A DNA stretch of 64,000 bases from Actinobacteria bacterium OK074 (GTDB taxonomy: Bacteria; Actinomycetota; Actinomycetes; Streptomycetales; Streptomycetaceae). The stretch spans positions 1 through 64,000 of the forward strand of contig LJCV01000285.1 in the NCBI GenBank assembly GCA_001298575.1, written 5' to 3'. This document shows positions 55,749 through 64,000 of this stretch, piece after piece. The position numbers were made by a program, and so were the translations under genes. Every line of letters begins with the position of its first letter. Position 1 is the first letter of the stretch. The notes beneath the pieces were generated by a model. That model did not search any database. It saw nothing but the letters and a program-made list of their open reading frames with translations, and had not been told where the DNA came from.

Positions 55749-58700
55749 GTGAGTTCCCCCGGCGCCCTGCTCGCGCGTCGCCCGGTGCCCGGTCGGGGTG
55801 CCGGGCCGGTCTCGCAACTCGTGCTCGCCCTGGTCTGCGCGGGCTACGCCATCGGCTCCGCGCTCGGCTGGGGTTCGCAGGAACTCGCGCTGTTCATGGG
55901 CGACTTCGGGCTCGCCGCCGCGGCGGGCACCGCGGCCGTCTCCTGCTACCGCTACGCCCGCAGCCGCCACAGCCGCTTTCGACCGGCATGGCTGCTGTTC
56001 GCGCTCTCCTCGGCCATGGCCGCGCTGGGCAACGGCATCTGGGGCTGGTACGAGGTCGTCCTCGACCGCCCCGTGCCCACCCCCAGCGTCGCCGACCCGT
56101 TCTTCCTCTGCTTCGCGCCACCCGCCATCGTCGGCCTGCTCGTGCTGGCCAAACGGCCCGTCACCAAGGCCGGCTGGGTCTGTCTCGGGCTCGACGCCTG
56201 GCTCATCGGCGGCTCCCTGCTCACCCTGTCGTGGAGCCTCGCGCTCGACCGGGCGGCCAAGTTCGACGGACCCAGCGTCGCCCACACCGCCCTCTCGCTG
56301 GCCTACCCGCTGCTCGACATCGCGCTGGTCAGCATGGTGCTCGCGCTGCACTTCCGGCGCTCGGCGGTCAACCGCTCCGCCGTGAACACCGCGATCGGCG
56401 CCCTCGCGCTGACCGTGATGTGCGACGCCCTGTTCACCTCGCCGATCCTGCACAACGCCTACCACTCCGGGCAGCTCCTGGACGCGGGCTGGTTCGCCGG
56501 GTCCCTGCTGCTCGCCTACGCCCCGTGGATGGCGCCGTCGTACGGCCGGGCGCCCGAGAGCGGCGCGAAGGCGTACGGCGGCGGCCACACGCGCGTGGTG
56601 CACGAACACGTGCCGGGCGGCCACCCCGCCCCGGGGGCGCACGCCCCGGACGCCCGCGAGGACCACCAGCAGGCGTCCCACCCCTACCGCCCGCTGCTCC
56701 AGCCCCCGCCGCCGCCCCTGCCGGGCGACCCGGAAACGGCGCAGCCGCACCCGCAACAGGGCCCCGAGGGGCTCGACGGAGCAGAGGGCCCGCGCGGCCT
56801 CCACGACCTCCGTACGGCCGCGCCCCACCCCCCGGCCCCCGCCGAGGACACCCACCCGCTCGGCCACGGCCGCTACCCCACCACCCGCCCCATCACCGGC
56901 TCCCTGGCCGCGCTCACCCCGTACCTCGCCGCCGCCGTCTGCACCCTGGGGATCCTCTACAGCGTCCTCAACGGCCGCAGCCCCGGCCGGGTGGTGCTCA
57001 TCACGGCCGGTGCCGTCGTCCTCGCGCTCGTCGTGCGCCAGGGCATCATGCTGATCGACAACATCACCCTCACCCAGGAACTGGCGCAGCAGGAGAACCA
57101 CTTCCGCTCCCTGGTCCAGGGCTCCAGCGACGTCATCATGATCGCCGCGCCCAGCGGCATCCTGCGGTACGTCTCCCCGGCCGCCGCCGGTGTCTACGGC
57201 CGCCCGGCCGAGGAACTCGTCGGCACCGAGCTCGCCGCCCTCATCCACCCGGAGGACCTGGGCTGCGTGCTGCACGAGGTGCGCCGCTTCCGGGCCGCCG
57301 GCCCCCTCGAAGAGCCCACCACCCGCATCGAGTGCCGCTTCCGCTCCGGCGAGGGCCGCTGGCTGAACGTCGAGTCCACCGTCAACCGGCACCACGGCGG
57401 CCTCATCTTCAACAGCCGTGACGTCACCGAACGGGTGCGCCTCCAGGCCCAGTTGCAGCACAACGCCGAGCACGACCCGCTCACCGACCTGCCCAACCGG
57501 GCCCTGTTCACCAGCCGCGTCCAGCAGGCCCTGTCCGGCCGCCGGGCCTCCGACCGGGCCGCCGCCCAGCAGGGCACCGCGGTCCTCTTCATCGACCTCG
57601 ACGGCTTCAAGGCCGTCAACGACACCATCGGCCACCAGGCGGGCGACGAACTCCTCGTCCAGGCCGCCCGCAGGCTCCAGGACGCCGTCCGCTCCTCGGA
57701 CACCGCCTCCCGGCTCGGCGGCGACGAGTTCGCGGCGCTCATCGTGGGCGACGGCGCCCGCGACCGGGCCGACCGCGAACAGCACATCCTGGAACTCGCC
57801 GACCGGCTGCGCGTCACCCTGTCCCTGCCGTACCGCATCGACGGCAACGATGTCCGGGTGGCCGCCTCCATCGGCGTCGCCTTCGCCGAACCGGGCCTGG
57901 GCGCGGGCGAGTTGCTGCGCAACGCGGACCTGGCGATGTACCGCGCCAAGGCGACCGGCAAGGGCCGCGTCGAGCTGTACAAACCGCAGATGCAACAGGA
58001 CGTCGTCCGCAAGGCGGAGCTGGCCGGGCGGCTGCGGGCCGCGCTGCACGACGGCGAGTTCGCGCTGCTGCACCAGCCCGTGGTGCGCCTGGAGGACGGC
58101 CGGATCACCTCGGTCGCCGCCCAGGCGCGCTGGCGCTCCTCCCAGGGGGTGCTGTTCACGCCCGCCGAGTTCCTCCGGGTGACGGGAGACATCGAAAGCA
58201 CCGCGGGCGCCGCGGACGGCGACCGGACGGCCGAAGTGGGCCGCTGGCTCCTCGAAGAGGCGGTCGCCCAGGCCGCCGAACGCGCCGCGACCGGGCTCGC
58301 CGCCCCCGTGGCCGTCCGGATGAGCGCCCGGCGGCTGCTGGACCGCTCCCTGCCGCTGGGCTCGGTGGAGGCCCTGCTGACCCGGCACGGGCTGCCGTCC
58401 GGGTCGCTGATGATCGAGCTGTCCGACATCGACCCCAGGTCCTCCCTCGACGACCTGGAGCGCCGCCTCAGCGCCCTGCACCGGATCGGCGTACGGATCG
58501 CCCTGGACGGCTTCGGCAGCGGCTACGCGGCGATCACGGCGCTGCGCCGGCTCCCCGTCGACGTCCTGAAACTCGACCGCACCCTGGTCGAGGGCGTCGT
58601 CGAGTCGGCCCGGCTGCACAAGATCACCAGCGGGCTGCTGCGGATCGCCACCGACCTGGGCCTGGCGTCCGTGGCCGAGGGCGTCGACCTGCCCGAACAG

Positions 58701-59033
58701 GTCGTCGCGCTGCGCGCCATGGGCTGCACGCACGGCATGGGCATGGCGTTCTCCGGGCCGCTGGACGAATACCGGCTGCGCCGCTCCCTGTCCGTCGGCC
58801 GCTGCCCGGTGCCGCACGGGCCCGTCCAGCCCGTGTACGCGGGCGGCGCCGCCGGGGTCTACGGCGGTACCGTCGGCGGAGGTCTGCCCACCGCCCTGCC
58901 CGCGGTGTTCGGCGGCGGCGCGGGCCTTGGGAGCACCGGTCTGGGCGGCGGTGCGGGTCTGGGCGGCACGGGTCTGGGCGGCGGTACCACGGCCCTGCGC
59001 TCACATAATGAGACTCCCGTTCCGCCAACTTGA
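55749..59033 (+). CDS. cdgC: Membrane PAS-GGDEF-(degenerate EAL) protein, CdgC-like
   Basis: A 1094-residue protein. Residues about 15-260 are hydrophobic with several spans, followed by a Pro/His-rich cytoplasmic linker, two more spans near 390-435, a PAS domain (about 450-555), GGDEF and EAL. GGDEF is intact at residues 657-661, so diguanylate cyclase activity is expected. The EAL triad reads AAQ at 790-792 (VAAQARW) and DDFG reads DGFG at 920, so c-di-GMP hydrolysis is unlikely. The GTG at 55749 follows GGTGGGA; an ATG 39 codons earlier would add Arg-rich sequence. The C-terminus is Gly-rich. Synteny and architecture suggest the S. venezuelae CdgC type. The symbol is tentative. Confidence 0.83.
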   Translation: MSSPGALLARRPVPGRGAGPVSQLVLALVCAGYAIGSALGWGSQELALFMGDFGLAAAAGTAAVSCYRYARSRHSRFRPAWLLFALSSAMAALGNGIWGWYEVVLDRPVPTPSVADPFFLCFAPPAIVGLLVLAKRPVTKAGWVCLGLDAWLIGGSLLTLSWSLALDRAAKFDGPSVAHTALSLAYPLLDIALVSMVLALHFRRSAVNRSAVNTAIGALALTVMCDALFTSPILHNAYHSGQLLDAGWFAGSLLLAYAPWMAPSYGRAPESGAKAYGGGHTRVVHEHVPGGHPAPGAHAPDAREDHQQASHPYRPLLQPPPPPLPGDPETAQPHPQQGPEGLDGAEGPRGLHDLRTAAPHPPAPAEDTHPLGHGRYPTTRPITGSLAALTPYLAAAVCTLGILYSVLNGRSPGRVVLITAGAVVLALVVRQGIMLIDNITLTQELAQQENHFRSLVQGSSDVIMIAAPSGILRYVSPAAAGVYGRPAEELVGTELAALIHPEDLGCVLHEVRRFRAAGPLEEPTTRIECRFRSGEGRWLNVESTVNRHHGGLIFNSRDVTERVRLQAQLQHNAEHDPLTDLPNRALFTSRVQQALSGRRASDRAAAQQGTAVLFIDLDGFKAVNDTIGHQAGDELLVQAARRLQDAVRSSDTASRLGGDEFAALIVGDGARDRADREQHILELADRLRVTLSLPYRIDGNDVRVAASIGVAFAEPGLGAGELLRNADLAMYRAKATGKGRVELYKPQMQQDVVRKAELAGRLRAALHDGEFALLHQPVVRLEDGRITSVAAQARWRSSQGVLFTPAEFLRVTGDIESTAGAADGDRTAEVGRWLLEEAVAQAAERAATGLAAPVAVRMSARRLLDRSLPLGSVEALLTRHGLPSGSLMIELSDIDPRSSLDDLERRLSALHRIGVRIALDGFGSGYAAITALRRLPVDVLKLDRTLVEGVVESARLHKITSGLLRIATDLGLASVAEGVDLPEQVVALRAMGCTHGMGMAFSGPLDEYRLRRSLSVGRCPVPHGPVQPVYAGGAAGVYGGTVGGGLPTALPAVFGGGAGLGSTGLGGGAGLGGTGLGGGTTALRSHNETPVPPT

Positions 59034-59066
59034 CAGTGATGGCGCGGCGGGGGGAGGGTCGGAGCC

Positions 59067-59108
59067 ATGCGCACCCGAATTCTCGTACTTGGACAGCGCG
59101 TCGGCTGA
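59067..59108 (+). CDS. ilvB leader peptide
   Basis: A 13-residue frame, MRTRILVLGQRVG, with GGAGGGTCGGAG upstream of the ATG. It contains Ile-Leu-Val-Leu in a row plus another Val: exactly the amino acids made by the following pathway. With the downstream terminator hairpin it is a classic transcription-attenuation leader; similar leaders have been described for actinobacterial ilvB genes. Confidence 0.85.
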   Translation: MRTRILVLGQRVG

Positions 59109-59163
59109 AGCTGGGACCACCGGACGGACGACCGGAATCCCCAGCGAACCTCACCGGCGCGCT

Positions 59164-59197
59164 CCCCTCGCTTGCCTTACGGCACGAGGGGTTTTTT
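59164..59197 (+). terminator. Attenuator upstream of ilvB
   Basis: CCCCTCG (59164-59170) pairs with CGAGGGG (59185-59191); an inner stem TGCC/GGCA closes on a TTAC loop. Six T residues follow at 59192-59197. This is a canonical intrinsic terminator between the leader peptide and ilvB, so ribosome stalling at Ile/Leu/Val codons should allow readthrough. Confidence 0.88.
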
Positions 59198-59299
59198 GTT
59201 GCACGGGCACCAGCCGCACCCCGCCCGGACAACGGAAGAAAACCGCTCAAACCTCGCAAAACCCTCGCACAAACCCTCAGCATCGAGAAGAGAATGCCG

Positions 59300-61147
59300 A
59301 TGACCGAGCAGACCTCCGGGGCCCACCATCCGCAGCCGCGGCCCCGTCCCTCTGCACAACCGTCCGCTCCCGAGCAGGTGACGGGGGCCCAGTCCCTCAT
59401 CCGTTCCCTCGAAGAGGTCGGGGCCGACACGGTATTCGGTATTCCCGGCGGTGCGATCCTCCCGGCGTACGACCCGATGATGGACTCCACCAAGGTCCGT
59501 CACGTCCTGGTGCGGCACGAGCAGGGCGCGGGCCACGCGGCCACCGGCTACGCGCAGGCCACCGGCAAGGTCGGCGTGTGCATGGCCACCAGCGGGCCCG
59601 GCGCGACCAACCTGGTCACCCCGATCGCGGACGCTCACATGGACTCGGTGCCGCTCGTGGCGATCACCGGGCAGGTCGCGTCCAAGGCCATCGGCACGGA
59701 CGCCTTCCAGGAGGCGGACATCGTCGGCATCACCATGCCGATCACCAAGCACAACTTCCTGGTCACCAAGGCCGAGGACATCCCCCGGATCATCGCGCAG
59801 GCGTTCCACATCGCCTCCACCGGCCGCCCGGGACCGGTCCTGGTCGACATCGCCAAGGACGCCCTCCAGGCCCGTACCACCTTCGTCTGGCCCCCGGTCA
59901 TGGACCTGCCCGGCTACCGCCCGGTCACCAAGCCGCACGCCAAGCAGATCCGCGAGGCCGCCAAGCTGATCACCGCCGCCAAGCGGCCCGTCCTCTACGT
60001 CGGCGGCGGCGTCCTCAAGGCCAAGGCCACCACCGAACTGAAGGTCCTGGCCGAACTCACCGGCGCGCCCGTCGTCACCACCCTCATGGCACTGGGCGCC
60101 TTCCCCGACAGCCACCCGCAGCACCTGGGGATGCCGGGCATGCACGGCACCGTCGCGGCCGTCACCGCGCTGCAGAAGGCCGACCTGCTCATCGCCCTCG
60201 GCGCCCGCTTCGACGACCGCGTCACCGGCAAGCTGGACAGCTTCGCGCCGCACGCCAAGATCGTGCACGCGGACATCGACCCGGCCGAGATCGGCAAGAA
60301 CCGCGCCGCCGACGTGCCGATCGTCGGCGACGCCCGCGAGGTCATCGCCGATCTCGTCCAGGCGGTGCAGAAGGAGCACAGCGAGGGCGGTCAAGGCGAC
60401 TACACCGCGTGGTGGAAGGACCTCGACCGCTGGCGCGAGACCTACCCGCTCGGCTACGACCTCCCCGCGGACGGCTCCCTGTCCCCGCAGCAGGTCATCG
60501 AGCGCATCGGCCAACTCGCCCCCGAGGGCACGGTGTTCGCGGCCGGCGTCGGCCAGCACCAGATGTGGGCCGCGCACTTCGTCCAGTACGAGAAGCCCGC
60601 CACCTGGCTCAACTCCGGCGGCGCGGGCACCATGGGCTACGCGGTCCCGGCCGCGATGGGCGCCAAGGCCGGCATGCCCGACCGTACGGTCTGGGCGATC
60701 GACGGCGACGGCTGCTTCCAGATGACCAACCAGGAACTCACCACCTGCGCCCTGAACAACATCCCGATCAAGGTCGCGGTCATCAACAACGGCGCCCTCG
60801 GCATGGTCCGCCAGTGGCAGACCCTGTTCTACAACCAGCGCTACTCCAACACCGTGCTGCACAGCGGCCCCGGCGACGTCAACCCGGACGCCCGCGGCAC
60901 CCGCGTCCCCGACTTCGTGAAACTGTCGGAGGCCATGGGCTGCTACGCGATCCGCTGCGAGGACCCGGCCGACCTCGACAAGGTCATCGAAGAGGCGAAC
61001 TCCATCAACGACCGCCCCGTCGTGGTGGACTTCATCGTCCACGAGGACGCCATGGTGTGGCCGATGGTCGCCGCCGGCACCTCCAACGACACGATCATGG
61101 CCGCCCGGGACGTCCGCCCCGACTTCGGCGACGGCGAAGACGACTGA
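59300..61147 (+). CDS. ilvB: Acetolactate synthase large subunit
   Basis: Thiamine-diphosphate enzyme for the first shared step of Ile/Val/Leu synthesis; 615 residues. The catalytic Glu is in RHEQGAGHAATGYA, and the ThDP/Mg motif is GDGCFQMTNQELTTCALNN. The ATG at 59300 (MTEQTSG) has GAAGAGA 6 nt upstream; one two codons earlier is also possible. First gene of ilvBNC; control is by the attenuator upstream. Confidence 0.96.
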   Translation: MTEQTSGAHHPQPRPRPSAQPSAPEQVTGAQSLIRSLEEVGADTVFGIPGGAILPAYDPMMDSTKVRHVLVRHEQGAGHAATGYAQATGKVGVCMATSGPGATNLVTPIADAHMDSVPLVAITGQVASKAIGTDAFQEADIVGITMPITKHNFLVTKAEDIPRIIAQAFHIASTGRPGPVLVDIAKDALQARTTFVWPPVMDLPGYRPVTKPHAKQIREAAKLITAAKRPVLYVGGGVLKAKATTELKVLAELTGAPVVTTLMALGAFPDSHPQHLGMPGMHGTVAAVTALQKADLLIALGARFDDRVTGKLDSFAPHAKIVHADIDPAEIGKNRAADVPIVGDAREVIADLVQAVQKEHSEGGQGDYTAWWKDLDRWRETYPLGYDLPADGSLSPQQVIERIGQLAPEGTVFAAGVGQHQMWAAHFVQYEKPATWLNSGGAGTMGYAVPAAMGAKAGMPDRTVWAIDGDGCFQMTNQELTTCALNNIPIKVAVINNGALGMVRQWQTLFYNQRYSNTVLHSGPGDVNPDARGTRVPDFVKLSEAMGCYAIRCEDPADLDKVIEEANSINDRPVVVDFIVHEDAMVWPMVAAGTSNDTIMAARDVRPDFGDGEDD

Positions 61148-61195
61148 GAGCAACCGGACTTCAGGCTTCAGGAAGGCTCAGGAAGGTACGACGTC

Positions 61196-61723
61196 ATGTC
61201 CACCAAGCACACGCTCTCGGTCCTGGTCGAGAACACCCCCGGCATCCTCGCCCGGATCGCCGCGCTGTTCTCCCGCCGCGGCTTCAACATCGACTCGCTC
61301 GCCGTCGGCGTCACCGAGCACCCCGACATCTCCCGCATCACCATCGTGGTGAACGTGGAGGACCTGCCCCTCGAACAGGTCACCAAGCAGCTCAACAAGC
61401 TCGTCAACGTCCTGAAGATCGTCGAACTCGACCCGGCCTCGGCGGTCCACAGGGAACTCGTTCTGGTGAAGGTGCGCGCCGACAACGAGACGCGCTCCCA
61501 GATCGTGGAGATCGTCCAGCTGTTCCGTGCCAAGACCGTCGACGTCTCCCCGGAGGCCGTCACCATTGAGGCCACCGGCGGCACCGACAAGCTGTCCGCC
61601 ATGCTCAAGATGCTGGAACCGTACGGCATCAAGGAGCTGGTCCAGTCCGGCACGATCGCGATCGGGCGGGGCTCCCGCTCGATCACCGACCGCTCGCTGC
61701 GCGCGCTCGACCGGTCCGCGTAG
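61196..61723 (+). CDS. ilvN: Acetolactate synthase small (regulatory) subunit
   Basis: ACT-domain subunit giving valine feedback inhibition; 175 residues. It starts MSTKHTLSVLVENTPGILAR, with ACT residues NTPGILARI, and a second domain carrying RSQIVEIVQLFRAKTVDVSP. ATG at 61196 after AGGAAGG. Lies 48 bp after ilvB. Confidence 0.97.
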   Translation: MSTKHTLSVLVENTPGILARIAALFSRRGFNIDSLAVGVTEHPDISRITIVVNVEDLPLEQVTKQLNKLVNVLKIVELDPASAVHRELVLVKVRADNETRSQIVEIVQLFRAKTVDVSPEAVTIEATGGTDKLSAMLKMLEPYGIKELVQSGTIAIGRGSRSITDRSLRALDRSA

Positions 61724-61836
61724 GGCCCGCCGCGGGCGGCCCGCGCCGCCCGCATGGCGAGACCCCGCGTCCTCGCTTCCGCCCGCCGTCATACGGTGGG
61801 ACGCAACACCTGAGTACCCCAAGGAGAGAACCGAAA

Positions 61837-62838
<1,002 letters not shown>

Positions 62839-62854
62839 GCCCGTTGGGTGGGTC

Positions 62855-62893
62855 GCGGCGTCGGGTGGGTTCCGGCGCCGCGGCCGCCTTTTT
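62855..62893 (+). terminator. Terminator after ilvC
   Basis: GCGGCG (62855-62860) pairs with CGCCGC (62876-62881), followed within 8 bases by five T residues (62889-62893). It closes the ilvBNC transcript. Confidence 0.7.
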
Positions 62894-63063
62894 CCCTTCC
62901 GGGTGATCCTTCCGCGGGGGCGCAAGACGACCTGCGCGGCGCCACTACACTGCCGTACTAATACGCGTCAGGCCCACAGCGTCGTGCGTCTCCAACGCGG
63001 CCACCCCCTCCACCGCCTGCGGCCGTCGGGACGGCCGTCCGCAAAGGACATGTGAGGACTCAC

Positions 63064-64000
63064 GTGAGCTCGAAACCTGTCGTACTCATCGCCGAAGAGC
63101 TGTCGCCCGCCACCGTCGACGCCCTGGGCCCGGACTTCGAGATCCGGCACGTCAACGGAGCGGACCGAGCCGCGCTGCTCCCGGCCATCGCCGACGTCGA
63201 CGCCATCCTGATCCGCTCCGCGACGAAGGTCGACGCCGAGGCCATCGCCGCCGCGAGGAAACTGAAGGTCGTCGCACGAGCCGGCGTCGGCCTGGACAAC
63301 GTGGACGTCTCCGCCGCCACCAAGGCCGGCGTGATGGTCGTCAACGCCCCCACCTCCAACATCGTCACCGCCGCCGAACTCGCCTGCGGCCTGCTGCTCG
63401 CCAGCGCGCGCCACATCCCGCAGGCCAACACGGCGCTGAAGAACGGCGAGTGGAAGCGCAGCAAGTACACGGGTGTCGAACTGGCCGAGAAGACGCTCGG
63501 CGTCGTCGGCCTCGGCCGCATCGGCGCGCTCGTCGCCCAGCGCATGTCCGCCTTCGGCATGAAGGTCGTCGCTTACGACCCCTACGTGCAGCCCGCGCGA
63601 GCCGCGCAGATGGGCGTGAAGGTCCTGACGCTGGACGAACTGCTCGAAGTCTCCGACTTCGTCACCGTCCACCTGCCCAAGACCCCCGAGACCGTCGGCC
63701 TGATCGGCGACGAGGCCCTCCACAAGGTCAAGCCGAGCGTGCGCATCGTCAACGCCGCGCGCGGCGGGATCGTCGACGAGGAGGCGCTGTACTCGGCGCT
63801 CAAGGAGGGCCGGGTCGCGGGCGCGGGCCTGGACGTGTACACGAAGGAACCGTGCACGGACTCCCCGCTGTTCGAACTCGACCAGGTCGTGTGCACCCCG
63901 CACCTCGGCGCCTCCACCGACGAGGCGCAGGAGAAGGCCGGCATCGCCGTCGCCCGCTCCGTACGCCTCGCGCTCGCCGGTGAGTTGGTCCCGGACGCGG
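63064..64000 (+). CDS. serA: D-3-phosphoglycerate dehydrogenase (3' end outside window)
   Basis: First step of serine synthesis: oxidises 3-phosphoglycerate with NAD+. The frame runs from GTG 63064 (MSSKPVVLIAEELSPATVDA) to the window edge with no stop; 312 residues are visible of about 530 expected. Motifs: ARAGVGLDNVD, the NAD loop VGLGRIGALVA, catalytic Arg in VNAARGGIVDEEAL and His in CTPHLGASTDEAQ. The C-terminal regulatory domains are beyond the window. It has its own gap of 225 bp after ilvC. Confidence 0.96.
   Translation, partial: MSSKPVVLIAEELSPATVDALGPDFEIRHVNGADRAALLPAIADVDAILIRSATKVDAEAIAAARKLKVVARAGVGLDNVDVSAATKAGVMVVNAPTSNIVTAAELACGLLLASARHIPQANTALKNGEWKRSKYTGVELAEKTLGVVGLGRIGALVAQRMSAFGMKVVAYDPYVQPARAAQMGVKVLTLDELLEVSDFVTVHLPKTPETVGLIGDEALHKVKPSVRIVNAARGGIVDEEALYSALKEGRVAGAGLDVYTKEPCTDSPLFELDQVVCTPHLGASTDEAQEKAGIAVARSVRLALAGELVPDA

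Overview
The window is chromosomal DNA from a Streptomyces (high-GC actinomycete). Signs are very GC-rich coding sequence with G/C at third positions, many GTG starts, 4-bp GTGA gene overlaps, and gene families typical of the genus: an ALF-repeat protein, a DUF5753/DUF397/ATP-binding trio, GGDEF-EAL composite proteins and a large LuxR-family ATPase regulator. The gene order resembles, from memory, the core region of Streptomyces chromosomes from sdaA/glyA/gcvTH through ligA and gatCAB to ilvBNC and serA. I see no rRNA, tRNA, CRISPR array, insertion sequence, prophage or integration site.

Layout. 1-2157: 3' part of an ALF-repeat, Ala-rich protein. 2297-6903 (minus): glycine/serine catabolic operon gcvT-gcvH-glyA-sdaA behind a tandem glycine riboswitch. 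7135-9706: a P-loop protein and two SseB-family proteins. 10151-16490: five-gene oligopeptide ABC transporter with a sigma-R-like promoter match upstream. 16551-20818: secreted M1 peptidase, TRIC-like channel, membrane-anchored esterase and a thioesterase. 21055-22785: Pro/Thr/Gly-repeat lipoprotein, then a FabR-like TetR repressor with two near-identical 13-bp operators facing small membrane proteins. 22890-28664: cysteine desulfurase and mnmA (tRNA 2-thiolation), separated by a Tat-exported multicopper oxidase and a cell-wall amidase. 28674-31282: WhiJ-type regulator, DUF397 and ATP-binding module next to a DUF6247 gene and a short toxin-like remnant. 31384-39282: DUF427, LOG protein, short-chain dehydrogenase, MetE-like protein, ligA, and an rmdB-like c-di-GMP enzyme with a TTA codon. 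39573-43147: gatC-gatA-small ORF-gatB. 43258-55144: membrane proteins, an MMPL transporter, an acetyltransferase, a LuxR-family regulator, an orphan RelE/ParE-like protein, a PQQ-type dehydrogenase, an aldo/keto reductase and a D-2-hydroxyacid dehydrogenase. 55749-59033: a cdgC-like GGDEF protein with a degenerate EAL domain. 59067-62838: ilvB leader peptide, attenuator and ilvB-ilvN-ilvC. 63064-end: serA, cut by the window edge.

How the genes fit together. The riboswitch operon can turn excess glycine into one-carbon units, serine and then pyruvate, while serA at the other end starts serine synthesis. The desulfurase probably supplies sulfur to MnmA. GatCAB makes Gln-tRNA(Gln) and/or Asn-tRNA(Asn). 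The ilv genes look controlled by ribosome-mediated attenuation. Two c-di-GMP enzymes, the WhiJ-type trio and the TTA codon tie the region to developmental control. I found no convincing wholly new multi-gene system. The most interesting signals are regulatory: the TTA codon in the rmdB-like gene, the glyA-sdaA intercistronic hairpin, the paired TetR operators, the CRP-like palindrome and the sigma-R-like promoter.
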